Shown one piece after another: positions 55,165 through 64,000 of a DNA stretch of 64,000 nt. The notes under the pieces were generated by a model that saw only the letters and a list, made by a program, of their open reading frames with translations, ran no database searches and was not told where the DNA came from. The position numbers and the translations under genes were made by a program. Origin of the DNA: an uncultured Kiloniellaceae bacterium (GTDB lineage: Bacteria; Pseudomonadota; Alphaproteobacteria; Kiloniellales; Kiloniellaceae); contig CANMQP010000012.1 in assembly GCA_947500035.1 (NCBI GenBank), positions 372,001 through 436,000 on the forward strand, read 5' to 3'. How positions within the stretch are numbered: position 1 is the stretch's first letter; each line of letters opens with the position of its first letter.

Positions 55165-57141
55165 ATGAACGCTGCTTCGATGAACGCTGACGCCACGACT
55201 CTGGACACTTTTCCGAAACTTTTGCTCGAGCACGCCCGCGTCCGCGGCGACCGGCCTTCGATCCGGGAAAAGCAATTCGGCATCTGGCAGGCCTGGACCT
55301 GGGCCGAAGTGGCCGAGGAAATCAAGGCGCTGGCCTGCGGGTTCGCGGCCATGGGCCTGAAGCGCGGCGACAAGATCGCCATCGTCGGCGACAACCGGCC
55401 GCGCCTCTACTGGACCATGACCGCAGCGCAGGCGATCGGCGCAATTCCGGTGCCGGTCTATCAGGACTCCGTCGCCGAGGAGATGTCCTATGTCATCGAA
55501 CACGCCGAAGTCCGCTTCGCCATGGTCGAAGACCAGGAGCAGGTCGATAAGCTGATCGAGATCCGTGAGAACTGTCCGCGCCTGGAACGCATCATCTACG
55601 ACGACAAGCGTGGCCTGCGGGACTACAGCCAGGACTTCCTCTGCAGTTTCGAGGAGGTTCAGGAACAAGGCCGCGCTTACGCCGGCGCGCATCCGGAATT
55701 CTACGACGGCGAGATCGCCAAGAGCGACGGCGCCGATACCGCCATCATGCTCTACACCTCGGGCACGACCGGCCGTCCGAAAGGCGTGGTGCTGAGTTTC
55801 GACAATGTGCTGCAGACCGCCAAAAACAGCGCCGAGCTGGAAGGGCTGACCGCCGACGAGGAGGTTCTGGCCTATCTGCCCATGGCCTGGGTCGGCGACA
55901 ACATCTTCTCCTTCGGACAGAGCTACGCAGCGGGTTTTTGCGTGAGCTGCCCCGAGTCCGGCGACACGGTGATGCATGATCTGCGCGAACTGGGCCCAAG
56001 CTACTTTTTCGCGCCGCCGCGGATCTTCGAGAACATTCTGACCAGCGTGCTGATCCGCATGGAGGACGCCAGCAGCCTGAAGCGCAAGATGTTCCACTAC
56101 TTCATGGCTGTGGCCAAGCGCTGCGGGATCGCAATCCTCAACGGCGAACAGGTCTCGTTCAGTGACCGCCTGCTTTATGCGTTGGGCAACGTCCTGATCT
56201 ACGGCCCGCTGAAAAACGTGTTGGGCTTCAGCCGGATCCGCTTGGCCTATACCGCCGGTGAAGCCATCGGCCCGGACATTTTCGATTTCTACCGTGCGCT
56301 GGGAATCAACCTGAAACAGCTTTACGGCAGCACCGAAGCCTCGGTCTTCATCACCATCCAGCCGGATGGTGAGATCAAGGCGGATACCGTCGGCAAACCG
56401 GCGCCCGGTGTCGAGATCAAGATTGAAGACTCCGGCGAGGTCATGTTCCGCGGACCGGGTGTCTTCGTTGAATACTACAAGAACGCAGAAGCGACGGCGG
56501 AAACCAAGACGCCCGACGGCTGGGTGCACACCGGCGATGCAGGCTTCTTCAACGACGACGGCCACCTGAAGATTATCGACCGGGCCAAAGATGTCGGCCG
56601 CTTGAACAGCGGTGATCTCTTCGCGCCCAAGTACATCGAGAACAAGCTCAAGTTCTTCCCGGACATCAAGGAAGTCGTCGCCTACGGGAACGAGCGGGAT
56701 TTCTGCACCGCCCTGATCAACATCGATCTGACGGCGGTCGGCAACTGGGCGGAACGCAACAACATCGCTTACGGGAGCTATCAGGAACTTGCCGCCAACC
56801 CGGATGTCAGCAAGACCATCACGGCCCATGTGGAACAGGTCAACCGCGACCTCTCGGAAGATCCGAATCTCTCCGGCGCGCAGATCAGGCGCTTCCTGAT
56901 TCTGCATAAGGAACTGGATGCCGATGACGGCGAGCTGACCCGGACGCAGAAGGTCCGCCGCAGCTTTATCGCAGAGCGTTACAAGCCTCTGGTCGATGCG
57001 CTCTACGACGGCTCCAAGACCGCGAGGATCGAAACGGAGGTCACCTTCGAAGACGGACGCAAAGGCGTGATCAAAGCGAACCTGCAAGTCATCGACGCGC
57101 AGACCTTCGACGCTCCCGAACTCTTGAAGCAGGCTAGCTGA
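55165..57141 (+). CDS. AMP-forming acyl-CoA synthetase (long-chain type)
   Basis: The enzyme would activate a carboxylic acid to its CoA thioester. The 658-residue protein has the AMP-binding P-loop YTSGTTGRPKGVVLS, the QLYGSTEAS substrate/adenine motif, and GWVHTGDAGFFNDDGHLKIIDR hinge motif. Length and the EEVLAYLPMAWVGDN segment are of the long-chain/very-long-chain acyl-CoA synthetase type. The ATG at 55165 has AGGA 8 bases upstream; ATG at 55156 has its site too close, and 55180 is a third option. It heads an operon with a Liv-type ABC transporter, so an imported acid is the likely substrate. Confidence 0.93.
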   Translation: MNAASMNADATTLDTFPKLLLEHARVRGDRPSIREKQFGIWQAWTWAEVAEEIKALACGFAAMGLKRGDKIAIVGDNRPRLYWTMTAAQAIGAIPVPVYQDSVAEEMSYVIEHAEVRFAMVEDQEQVDKLIEIRENCPRLERIIYDDKRGLRDYSQDFLCSFEEVQEQGRAYAGAHPEFYDGEIAKSDGADTAIMLYTSGTTGRPKGVVLSFDNVLQTAKNSAELEGLTADEEVLAYLPMAWVGDNIFSFGQSYAAGFCVSCPESGDTVMHDLRELGPSYFFAPPRIFENILTSVLIRMEDASSLKRKMFHYFMAVAKRCGIAILNGEQVSFSDRLLYALGNVLIYGPLKNVLGFSRIRLAYTAGEAIGPDIFDFYRALGINLKQLYGSTEASVFITIQPDGEIKADTVGKPAPGVEIKIEDSGEVMFRGPGVFVEYYKNAEATAETKTPDGWVHTGDAGFFNDDGHLKIIDRAKDVGRLNSGDLFAPKYIENKLKFFPDIKEVVAYGNERDFCTALINIDLTAVGNWAERNNIAYGSYQELAANPDVSKTITAHVEQVNRDLSEDPNLSGAQIRRFLILHKELDADDGELTRTQKVRRSFIAERYKPLVDALYDGSKTARIETEVTFEDGRKGVIKANLQVIDAQTFDAPELLKQAS

Positions 57142-57156
57142 GGAATTTCTGACCAG

Positions 57157-58014
57157 ATGACAGCTGCAACTCTCGAACGCCCGGCGCCGCCCGCGCAGAG
57201 CGACGCAAGTGACGCTTCGGCGCCCAACCCGCGCCGTAATTTCAGCGAAGAGCTTCTGAAGGTCGAGGACATCAGCCTCTCCTTCGGCGGCGTCAAAGCG
57301 CTGACCAATATCTCCTTCGATATCCGCAAGCACGAGATCCGCGCGATCATCGGCCCCAACGGCGCGGGCAAAAGCTCGATGCTCAACGTGATCAACGGCT
57401 TCTATCATCCGCAGGTCGGCAGCATCACCTACAAGGGCCAGACGCGCAGTCAGATGCGCCCCCACGAAGCCGCGAAAACCGGCATCGCCCGGACCTTCCA
57501 GAACATCGCGCTCTTCAAGGGTATGTCCACCCTGGACAACATCATGACGGGCCGCCTGCTCAAGATGCGCAAGAACTTCCTCTGGCAGGCGCTCTACTGG
57601 GGTCCTGCCCTGAAGGAAGAGCTGGAACACCGCGAGAAGGTTGAGGAGATCATCGATTTCCTGGAAATCCAGGCGATCCGCAAAACGCCGGTCGGGCGCC
57701 TGCCCTACGGTCTGCAAAAGCGGGTCGAGCTGGGCCGGGCGCTGGCCATGGAACCGGATCTTCTGCTGCTCGACGAACCCATGGCGGGGATGAACGTCGA
57801 AGAAAAAGAAGACATGTGCCGATTCATTCTGGACGTCAACGACGAGTTCGGGACAACCATTGCGCTGATCGAGCACGACATGGGCGTGGTGATGGATATC
57901 TCAGACCGGGTCGTGGTTCTGGACTACGGACGCCTGCTGGCCGACGGCACGCCCGACGAAGTGCGCGCGAACCAGCTGGTGATCGATGCCTATCTGGGAG
58001 TCAGTCATGATTAA
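57157..58014 (+). CDS. Liv-type ABC transporter ATP-binding protein (LivG-like)
   Basis: The 285-residue ATPase has Walker A GPNGAGKSS near 66-74, a signature LPYGLQKRVELGRAL of the LivG kind, Walker B LLLLDEPMAGM, and the C-terminal LivG-type extension. An additional N-terminal stretch of about 30 residues (Pro/Ala/Ser rich) is longer than in the E. coli protein. It starts 15 bases after the ligase gene with a GAGG site, and is followed by the permease genes. It would power uptake of the unknown substrate. Confidence 0.94.
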   Translation: MTAATLERPAPPAQSDASDASAPNPRRNFSEELLKVEDISLSFGGVKALTNISFDIRKHEIRAIIGPNGAGKSSMLNVINGFYHPQVGSITYKGQTRSQMRPHEAAKTGIARTFQNIALFKGMSTLDNIMTGRLLKMRKNFLWQALYWGPALKEELEHREKVEEIIDFLEIQAIRKTPVGRLPYGLQKRVELGRALAMEPDLLLLDEPMAGMNVEEKEDMCRFILDVNDEFGTTIALIEHDMGVVMDISDRVVVLDYGRLLADGTPDEVRANQLVIDAYLGVSHD

Positions 58015-58065
58015 GGTTTCGATTGTTTTTCGGGGGAACGGCAGGATTCGGGGGAATAACAGGAC

Positions 58066-59085
58066 ATGAACGCAAGCGCAATTCGGAATATTGGCGGCTG
58101 GGCGATCGGTGTCCCTCTGGTCATCGCGCTCCTCGGCTTCGCCTTTCAGGGCCTGGCCAGCTTCAACAGCTCGTTCTTCTTCGCCTGGCCCTACTTTATC
58201 GAGGTCCTGATCGCGGGCCTGCTTCAGGGCGTGATGTACTCGCTGGTCGCGCTGGGCTTTGTCCTGATTTTCAAGGCCTCGGGTATTTTCAACTTTGCCC
58301 AGGGTTCGATGGTTCTCTTCGCGGCGCTGACCATGGTCGGATTCATCGAAATGGGCCTGCACTGGACCATCGCCTTCGCGATTACCGCTGTGGTCATGGC
58401 ACTGGTCGCCGTCGGCATCGAGCGTCTCGTCCTGCGCCCTCTGGTCAATCAGCCGCACATCATTCTCTTCATGTCGACCATCGGCATCTTTTACTTTCTG
58501 GACGGCTTCGGCCAAACCCTCTGGGGGTCGGATATCAAGGTGCTCGACATCGGCATTCCCAAAACACCGATGTTTGTCGGCAAAGGGATGTTCGAAGGCG
58601 GTCTGCTGATCAATTCCTTCGATCTGGTCGCGGCCTTCGTCGGGGCGGCCCTAGTGATCGCGCTGGCGGTCTTCTTCCACTATACGCGGATCGGCCGCGC
58701 CCTGCGCGCGGTGGCGGACGATCATCAGGCAGCCATGTCCATCGGCATCCCCCTGAAGACGATCTGGGTCGTGGTCTGGACCGCCGCGGGTGTCGTGGCC
58801 CTGGTCGCCGGCATCATGTGGGGCTCAAAGGCCGGCGTGCAGTTTTCACTCGCGCTGATCGCCCTGAAAGCCCTGCCGGTCCTGATATTGGGCGGGTTCA
58901 CGTCGATCCCGGGCGCCATCGTCGGCGGACTGATTATCGGTTCCAGCGAACAGCTGGCAGAGGTCTTCCTCGGTCCCCTCTTCGGCGGCGCGATCCAGGA
59001 TTGGTTCGCCTACATGCTCGCGCTTGTCTTCCTGCTGTTCCGGCCACAGGGCCTGTTCGGCGAGAAAATCATAGAACGGATTTAG
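58066..59085 (+). CDS. Liv-type ABC transporter permease (LivH-like)
   Basis: The 339-residue membrane protein has eight or so hydrophobic segments and LivH hallmarks: GVMYSLVALGFVLIFKASGIFNFAQGSM and LGGFTSIPGAIVGGLIIG. GRALRAVADDHQAAMSIGI is the cytoplasmic coupling loop that contacts the ATPases. An extra N-terminal segment (first 30 residues) precedes it. The ribosome-binding site lies in GGGGGAATAACAGGAC. Works with the LivM-like subunit encoded directly after. Confidence 0.94.
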   Translation: MNASAIRNIGGWAIGVPLVIALLGFAFQGLASFNSSFFFAWPYFIEVLIAGLLQGVMYSLVALGFVLIFKASGIFNFAQGSMVLFAALTMVGFIEMGLHWTIAFAITAVVMALVAVGIERLVLRPLVNQPHIILFMSTIGIFYFLDGFGQTLWGSDIKVLDIGIPKTPMFVGKGMFEGGLLINSFDLVAAFVGAALVIALAVFFHYTRIGRALRAVADDHQAAMSIGIPLKTIWVVVWTAAGVVALVAGIMWGSKAGVQFSLALIALKALPVLILGGFTSIPGAIVGGLIIGSSEQLAEVFLGPLFGGAIQDWFAYMLALVFLLFRPQGLFGEKIIERI

Positions 59086-59088
59086 ACG

Positions 59089-60168
59089 ATGCTTTACCGC
59101 GAAGCAGGACAGTTCAAGACCAGTTACGCTAAGGATCAGGCGATCTTCCCGATCCGTCAGGATCGCATTCTGATGGCGATTCTGATCGCCATTGCCGTGC
59201 TTGGGGTACCGGCCCTGGCCAGCGAGTATTTCCTGGAAACCATCTTCGTCCCCTTCCTGATTTTCGCGCTCGCGGCGATCGGGTTGAACATCCTGACCGG
59301 CTACTGCGGTCAGCTCTCGCTAGGGACCGGCGGCTTCATGGCCTGTGGCGCGTTCTTCGCCTACAAGCTCGCCACCGCCTTTCCGGAACTGCACCTGGTG
59401 ATCATTTTTCTGCTGTCCGGATTGGGCACGGCGCTGGTCGGCGCGGCCTTCGGATTGCCGAGCTTGCGGATCAAGGGTTTCTATCTGGCGGTCGCGACGC
59501 TGGCGGCGCAGTTCTTCCTGGTCTGGATGTTCAATAAGTTCGACTGGTGGACCAACTACAGCGCGTCCGGCGTGATATCCGCGCCCCCGCGTGAAGTCGT
59601 GCCGGGCTTCTTCCTGACCGGCAACGACGCCTCGGCAGTCACGAAATATCTGTTTCTGGTCTGTTTCGTCGCCCTTATGGCCTTGATCGCCAAAAACCTG
59701 GTGCGCGGACGTTTCGGACGCTCCTGGATGGCGATCCGGGATATGGACATCGCGGCCGAGATCATCGGCATCCGGCCGCTGTGGGCCAAGCTCTCGGCCT
59801 TCGCCGTCAGCTCCTTCTACATCGGGGTCGCCGGCGCTCTCTGGGCCTTTGTCTATACCGGCTCGGTCGAAGCGCTCGCCTTTCAGATCGACAGATCCTT
59901 TCAGGTTCTTTTCATGGTCATCATCGGCGGCCTCGGTTCGATCCTGGGTTCGTTCCTGGGCGCCGCCTTTATCGTGCTGCTGCCCATCCTCTTGAACAAC
60001 GGGATGCTGGCGATCGATCCGACCATCTCAACGGCGCTGGTATCACACATCGAGTTCATGATTTTCGGCGCACTGATCGTGCTGTTTCTGATCGTCGAAC
60101 CGCATGGACTCGCCCGGCTTTGGCAAATCGGGAAAGAAAAACTCCGGCTCTGGCCATTTCCTCATTGA
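59089..60168 (+). CDS. Liv-type ABC transporter permease (LivM-like)
   Basis: The 359-residue membrane protein begins 3 bases after the LivH-like gene. NILTGYCGQLSLGTGGFMACGAFFAY, GLPSLRIKGFYLAVATLAAQFF and GRSWMAIRDMDIAAEIIGI are family marks, the last being the coupling loop. LivM proteins carry a slightly longer N-terminus, as here. It forms the translocation pore with the LivH-like protein. Confidence 0.94.
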   Translation: MLYREAGQFKTSYAKDQAIFPIRQDRILMAILIAIAVLGVPALASEYFLETIFVPFLIFALAAIGLNILTGYCGQLSLGTGGFMACGAFFAYKLATAFPELHLVIIFLLSGLGTALVGAAFGLPSLRIKGFYLAVATLAAQFFLVWMFNKFDWWTNYSASGVISAPPREVVPGFFLTGNDASAVTKYLFLVCFVALMALIAKNLVRGRFGRSWMAIRDMDIAAEIIGIRPLWAKLSAFAVSSFYIGVAGALWAFVYTGSVEALAFQIDRSFQVLFMVIIGGLGSILGSFLGAAFIVLLPILLNNGMLAIDPTISTALVSHIEFMIFGALIVLFLIVEPHGLARLWQIGKEKLRLWPFPH

Positions 60169-60274
60169 GCGGAGAGGGGTAACGGGCCCGGCGCGGCGGC
60201 ATGACAGGGATTTAGTTTCCGCCCGGGCCAACAACACTTGTACGGCAAGATAAAAACTAGGGAGGACGAAAAAG

Positions 60275-61579
60275 ATGAATCTTAGAGCTTTAGGACTGGC
60301 GGCCTTGGGGGCCGCAGCAATCGCGACGGCCGTTCCGGTCAGCGCAGCGGACACACAGTACATTCCGGGTCTCATGTACCGGTCCGGACCCTACGCCCCC
60401 AACGGCGTGCCTTTCGCAAACGGGTTCCAGGACTACTACAAGATGATCAATGCCACCGGTGGCATCAACGGCGTCATGATCGAATACGAGGAATGCGACA
60501 CCGCCTACAACAACGACCGTGGCGTTGAGTGTTACGAACGCCTGAAACGCCCGGAAGCAGCCGCGATCGCGCCTCTGTCGACCGGCATCACCTATGCGCT
60601 GATCGAGCGCGCGACGGCGGATAAGATTCCGCTGCTTTCGATGGGTTACGGCCGGACGGCCGGATCCGACGGGACCGTGTTCCCCTATGTCTTTACCCTG
60701 CCGGCAACCTACTGGTCGGGCGCGGACATCATCGTGAACTACATCGCGGAAAAAGAAGGCGGTTACGAGGCCCTGAACGGCAAGAAGATTGCTCTGGTCT
60801 ACCATGACTCCGCCTATGGCAAAGAGCCGATCGGAACCCTGGAAGCCCTGTCGAAAAAGCATGGCTTCGATCTAAGCCTCTTCCCGGTTGCCCACCCCGG
60901 TCTGGAGCAGAAAGCAACCTGGCTGCAGATCGGACGTCAGGTTCGGCCCGACTGGACGATGATGTGGGGTTGGGGCGTCATGAACTCGACCGCCATCAAG
61001 GAAGCAGCGGCGGTCGGTTATCCCATGGACCGTTTCGTCGGCATCTGGTGGTCCGGCTCGGAGCAGGACGTGACACCGGCAGGCGCTCAGGCGAATAACT
61101 ACAAGTCGCTGAATTTCCATGGCACCGGCGTCGACTATCCCGCGATCCAGGAAGTCCTGACCAAGGTCCATGACGCCGGGAATGGCACGGGCCCACGTGA
61201 AGAGGTCGGCACGGTGCTCTATAACCGCGGCATCATGAACGCGGCCATCATCGTCGAGGCCATCCGCACGGCCCAGGAAATGCATGGCAAGAAGCCGCTC
61301 ATGGGTGAACAGGTCCGCGACGGTTTCGAAGCCTTGAACATCGACAACGCACGTCTCGAAGCCATGGGCCTGGCCGGCTTCATGGAGCCGATTCAGATCA
61401 CCTGCGCCGATCATGAGGGCACGGGCCGCGCCTTCGTCCAGCAGTGGAACGGCACGGAATGGAAACCTGTTTCGGATTGGGTCGAGCCGAACCGCGCAGG
61501 CCTGCTGCGTCCGATGATCGAAGAGGCCGCCGCGCAATATGCAGCCGAAAAGGGCATCACACCCCGCGACTGCAGCTAA
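60275..61579 (+). CDS. ABC transporter substrate-binding protein (Leu/Ile/Val-binding family)
   Basis: The 434-residue protein has a signal peptide (ALGAAAIATAVPVSAAD) and the two-lobe periplasmic-binding fold type 1: INATGGINGVMIEYEECDTAYN, PLSTGITYALIERATADKIPLLSMGYG, and LVYHDSAYGKEP. It is longer than LivJ/LivK of E. coli (about 345 residues), and the pocket residues for branched-chain amino acids are not obviously conserved. Related clusters in other bacteria carry similar large binding proteins for aromatic or other carboxylic acids. A good GGGAGG site precedes the start. Confidence 0.93.
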   Translation: MNLRALGLAALGAAAIATAVPVSAADTQYIPGLMYRSGPYAPNGVPFANGFQDYYKMINATGGINGVMIEYEECDTAYNNDRGVECYERLKRPEAAAIAPLSTGITYALIERATADKIPLLSMGYGRTAGSDGTVFPYVFTLPATYWSGADIIVNYIAEKEGGYEALNGKKIALVYHDSAYGKEPIGTLEALSKKHGFDLSLFPVAHPGLEQKATWLQIGRQVRPDWTMMWGWGVMNSTAIKEAAAVGYPMDRFVGIWWSGSEQDVTPAGAQANNYKSLNFHGTGVDYPAIQEVLTKVHDAGNGTGPREEVGTVLYNRGIMNAAIIVEAIRTAQEMHGKKPLMGEQVRDGFEALNIDNARLEAMGLAGFMEPIQITCADHEGTGRAFVQQWNGTEWKPVSDWVEPNRAGLLRPMIEEAAAQYAAEKGITPRDCS

Positions 61580-61620
61580 GCAAGCGACGGAATGACCAGG
61601 TAATGGTCTGACTGAGAAAC

Positions 61621-61646
61621 GAGGGCGGTCTGAACCGGCCGCCCTC
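61621..61646 (+). terminator. Strong intergenic hairpin after the binding-protein gene
   Basis: GAGGGCGG and CCGCCCTC form an 8-bp perfect stem extended by TC/GG pairs, without a T-run. It lies 42 bases after the binding-protein stop and before the second ATPase gene. It may protect the 3' end of the binding-protein mRNA or reduce read-through, giving more binding protein than the rest of the transporter. Confidence 0.5.
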
Positions 61647-61740
61647 ACTCACCTCCAAATCGAGCGATCAAATCTGGAAACCAGAACACCCCGTAAACCT
61701 CAAGACCCTATAAGCCTCAAGACCCGGAAGCCTGAAGCCC

Positions 61741-62580
61741 ATGACCGAAGCCGCCGCAGCACTTAACCCAGCGCCCAGCAAATTGATCCTGACGGTGAAC
61801 AACATCGAAGTGATCTACGACCATGTCATTCTGGTGCTCAAGGGCGTGTCGCTTGAGGTGCCCGAAGGCGGCATCGTGGCGCTGCTCGGCGCAAACGGCG
61901 CGGGCAAATCGACGACCTTGAAGTCGATCTCCAATCTCCTGCGGGCCGAACGCGGCGAAGTCACCAAGGGCTCGATCCACTTCGAGGGCAACCAGGTCGA
62001 CCGCCTGACCCCCAACGATCTGGTCAAACAGGGCGTCGTCCAGGTCATGGAAGGCCGCCACTGCTTCGAACATCTGACCATCGAGGACAACCTTCTGACC
62101 GGTGCCTACACCCGCAAGGACGGGCGCACCGCGGTCCAGCAGGATCTCGACATGGTCTACAACTATTTTCCGCGCCTGCGCGAGCGCCGCCTGAGTCTGG
62201 CCGGCTACACCTCCGGCGGCGAACAGCAGATGTGCGCCATCGGGCGGGCGCTCATGAGCCGCCCCAAGATGATCCTGCTTGATGAACCCTCCATGGGTCT
62301 CGCGCCGCAGCTGGTCGAGGAAATCTTCGAAATCGTCAAGAAACTGAACGAGACCGAGGGTGTGTCCTTCCTGCTGGCCGAGCAGAATACCAACGTCGCC
62401 CTGCGCTATGCGGACTACGGCTATATCCTGGAAAACGGCCGGGTCGTTCTGGACGGCGAAGCCGCCACCCTGCGCGACAACGAGGACGTGAAGGAATTCT
62501 ATCTCGGTGTCTCCAGCGCCGGGCGTAAATCCTTCCGGGACGTGAAACATTATAAGCGGCGCAAGCGCTGGCTGGCTTAA
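61741..62580 (+). CDS. Liv-type ABC transporter ATP-binding protein (LivF-like)
   Basis: The 279-residue ATPase has Walker A GANGAGKST near residues 50-58, the signature TSGGEQQMCAIGRAL, Walker B MILLDEPSMGLAP, and LLAEQNTNVAL. It is longer than E. coli LivF (237 residues), mostly from an extended N-terminus and the tail FRDVKHYKRRKRWLA. It completes the five-component importer together with the other four genes. Confidence 0.94.
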   Translation: MTEAAAALNPAPSKLILTVNNIEVIYDHVILVLKGVSLEVPEGGIVALLGANGAGKSTTLKSISNLLRAERGEVTKGSIHFEGNQVDRLTPNDLVKQGVVQVMEGRHCFEHLTIEDNLLTGAYTRKDGRTAVQQDLDMVYNYFPRLRERRLSLAGYTSGGEQQMCAIGRALMSRPKMILLDEPSMGLAPQLVEEIFEIVKKLNETEGVSFLLAEQNTNVALRYADYGYILENGRVVLDGEAATLRDNEDVKEFYLGVSSAGRKSFRDVKHYKRRKRWLA

Positions 62581-62687
62581 CGAAGCGCTTCCGGACCGCT
62601 TCACGCACGCCGCATCGGCAATTTATGAGTAGCCGGCGCATAAAAGACCGGCGCATCAAAATCAGACTTTGAAATAAGGACGAGCGC

Positions 62688-63956
62688 ATGACCGCGTCAG
62701 GCAGCTTTTTCGACGAACTGGAAACCCGCAGCGCCGACGCCCGGCAGGCCGCGCTGGCGGAAGCCCTGCCAGCGCAGATCGGACTGGCAAAGGAAAAGTC
62801 GGCGGCTTACGCCGAACTGCTCGCGGAGGTCACGGCGCAGGATGTCGTCGACATGGCGGCCTTGAGCCGCCTGCCGGTTACCCGCAAAAGCGCGCTGATC
62901 GAACTGCAGAAAGACAAACCGCCCTTCGGCGGCTTCCCGGCCGTCAGTCCCGGCGCCATGGCGCATATCTTCGCGTCGCCCGGCCCGATCTACGAGTTCG
63001 AGACCGCGCGGCACGACTTCTGGGGCACCGCCCGCGCCTTTCACGCGGCGGGGTTCCGGCCCGGTGATATTCTTCACAACTGCCTTTCTTACCATCTGAC
63101 ACCAGGTGGCTGGATCTTCGACGGCGGGGCGCGCGCCCTGGGCTGTGCGGTCGTCCCCGCCGGGATCGGCAACACGGAGATGCAGGTGGAGACCATCGCC
63201 CATCTGCGCCCGACCGGCTTCGGCGGCACACCGGACTACCTAAAGGTTATTCTGGATAAGGCGCAGGAGATGGGCGCCGACTGCAGCTCCATCACCCGGG
63301 CCCTGGTGTCCGGCGGGGCGCTCTTCCCCTCCCTGCGGCAGGAATATGCCGAGCGCGGCGTCGCCGTGCAGCAGTGCTACGCCACCGCGGATCTCGGCCT
63401 GATTTCCTACGAGAGCCGCGCGGAGGATGGTGCTCTGGTCGAGGGCATGCTGATCAGCGAAGGCGTGTTGCTGGAGATCGTCCGGCCCGGAACCGGCGAC
63501 CCGGTTCCCGAGGGCGAGGTCGGTGAGGTCGTGGTAACGACCCTCAATCCCGACTATCCCCTGGTGCGTTTCGCGACCGGCGACCTCTCGGCGATCCTGC
63601 CCGGTGCCAGCCCCTGCGGCCGGACCAATGCGCGGATCAAAGGCTGGATGGGACGGGCGGACCAGACCACCAAGATCAAGGGCATGTTCGTCCATCCCGA
63701 ACAGCTGGACCGCGTGGTCAAAGCCCATCCGGAAATCCTGCGCGCGCGCATCGTGGTGACCCGCGAAGACGAAAGCGACGCCATGACCGTGCTCTGCGAG
63801 AGCGAGACCCACAACGAAAATCTCGCCGGCGCGATCGCCGACTCGGTTCAGTCCTTCTGCAAGCTGCGCGGCAAGATCGTCCTGCAAGCGCCGGGCGAGT
63901 TACCCAACGACGGCAAGGTGATCGACGACCAGCGCGACTTCGAGGGCGCCGGGTAA
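62688..63956 (+). CDS. PaaK-like AMP-binding protein lacking the ATP-grasping P-loop
   Basis: The 422-residue protein resembles phenylacetate-CoA ligases over its length: LSRLPVTRKSALIELQ, RPTGFGGTPDYLKVILDKAQEMG, the adenine-binding YATADLGLISYES, and the hinge/C-domain RADQTTKIKGMFVHPEQLDRVV. The usual SSGTTG P-loop is replaced by FASPGPIYE. The subfamily found beside Liv-type transporters often shares this change, in my recollection. It may bind adenylate or CoA ester without full ligase activity, or use an altered mechanism. It ends the operon and the window. Confidence 0.85.
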   Translation: MTASGSFFDELETRSADARQAALAEALPAQIGLAKEKSAAYAELLAEVTAQDVVDMAALSRLPVTRKSALIELQKDKPPFGGFPAVSPGAMAHIFASPGPIYEFETARHDFWGTARAFHAAGFRPGDILHNCLSYHLTPGGWIFDGGARALGCAVVPAGIGNTEMQVETIAHLRPTGFGGTPDYLKVILDKAQEMGADCSSITRALVSGGALFPSLRQEYAERGVAVQQCYATADLGLISYESRAEDGALVEGMLISEGVLLEIVRPGTGDPVPEGEVGEVVVTTLNPDYPLVRFATGDLSAILPGASPCGRTNARIKGWMGRADQTTKIKGMFVHPEQLDRVVKAHPEILRARIVVTREDESDAMTVLCESETHNENLAGAIADSVQSFCKLRGKIVLQAPGELPNDGKVIDDQRDFEGAG

Positions 63957-64000
63957 CGCGTGTCGCGGAGCAAAAACAGGCGGGAATCCAGGCGTCCCAG

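Noticed and set aside
54994-57876. Minus-strand frame of 960 codons
   Set aside because: It is antisense to the acyl-CoA ligase and the LivG-like gene, both with intact motifs. It also covers the leader structure, but no family features are seen.

Overview
The window reads as chromosomal DNA of a GC-rich alphaproteobacterium, probably of the Rhodospirillales or a nearby order. That placement rests on gene order and families, not on a database search. The supporting blocks are ffh-rpsP-rimM-trmD-rplS, dapF-mtaB-ftsY, SUV3-like helicase-S4 protein-fdxA-carD-rpoH, acnA beside a DUF1223 gene, and a DUF2336 gene. No insertion sequence, prophage, integrase or CRISPR array is visible. The region is mostly housekeeping with accessory genes between the blocks.

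Layout. 1-1460: tail of a DUF898 membrane protein and an M48 peptidase. 1725-5506 (minus): L19, TrmD, RimM, S16 and Ffh. 5917-8929 (plus): dapF, mtaB and ftsY, chained by 4-base overlaps. 8959-9945: a Nudix hydrolase and a small orphan. 10459-13214: a DUF2336 protein coupled to a PAS histidine kinase. 13501-14594: azlCD. 14615-18000: pgk, a small conserved gene, a GNAT protein, an isochorismatase-fold protein and an Lrp/AsnC regulator. 18389-20452: a universal stress protein and an alanine/glycine:cation symporter behind a structured leader. 20515-24656: a secreted crystallin-like protein, mgsA (apparently starting at ATC), a rhodanese, a YjbQ protein and a Nudix hydrolase. 25005-29611: a CHASE2 membrane protein, a small secreted SH3-like protein and an M48/TPR peptidase. 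30103-32142: a chemoreceptor with a PilZ tail. 32291-32367: tRNA-Arg(CCU) with unusual trailer palindromes. 32474-37240: PagL-like deacylase, a broken VOC gene, pip, a nuclease and an M48/LysM lipoprotein. 37342-41700: rpoH, a degenerate metallophosphatase, carD, fdxA and TerB. 41949-47262: DUF938, S4, helicase and pcm. 47568-54280: htpG, DUF1223, transglutaminase and acnA. 55165-63956: an acyl-CoA ligase, a complete Liv-type ABC importer and a PaaK-like protein.

How the genes work together. The ribosome/SRP block and the dapF-mtaB-ftsY operon supply translation, tRNA modification and both GTPases of co-translational targeting. The middle is rich in envelope and stress functions: three M48 peptidases, CHASE2, PagL, HtpG and RpoH. 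The right end looks like one transport-and-activation unit: a carboxylic acid or amino-acid-like substrate would be imported by the ABC system and activated by the ligase.

The most noteworthy observations are not protein-coding. They are a multi-helix RNA-like leader directly before the ligase/ABC operon (55054-55148), a second structured leader before the usp/symporter pair, an orphan intrinsic terminator upstream of rpoH that implies a small RNA, and two covarying palindromes at the 3' end of the tRNA gene. Among proteins, the CHASE2/SH3-like/M48 trio and several enzyme-fold proteins that lost their signature residues deserve attention.
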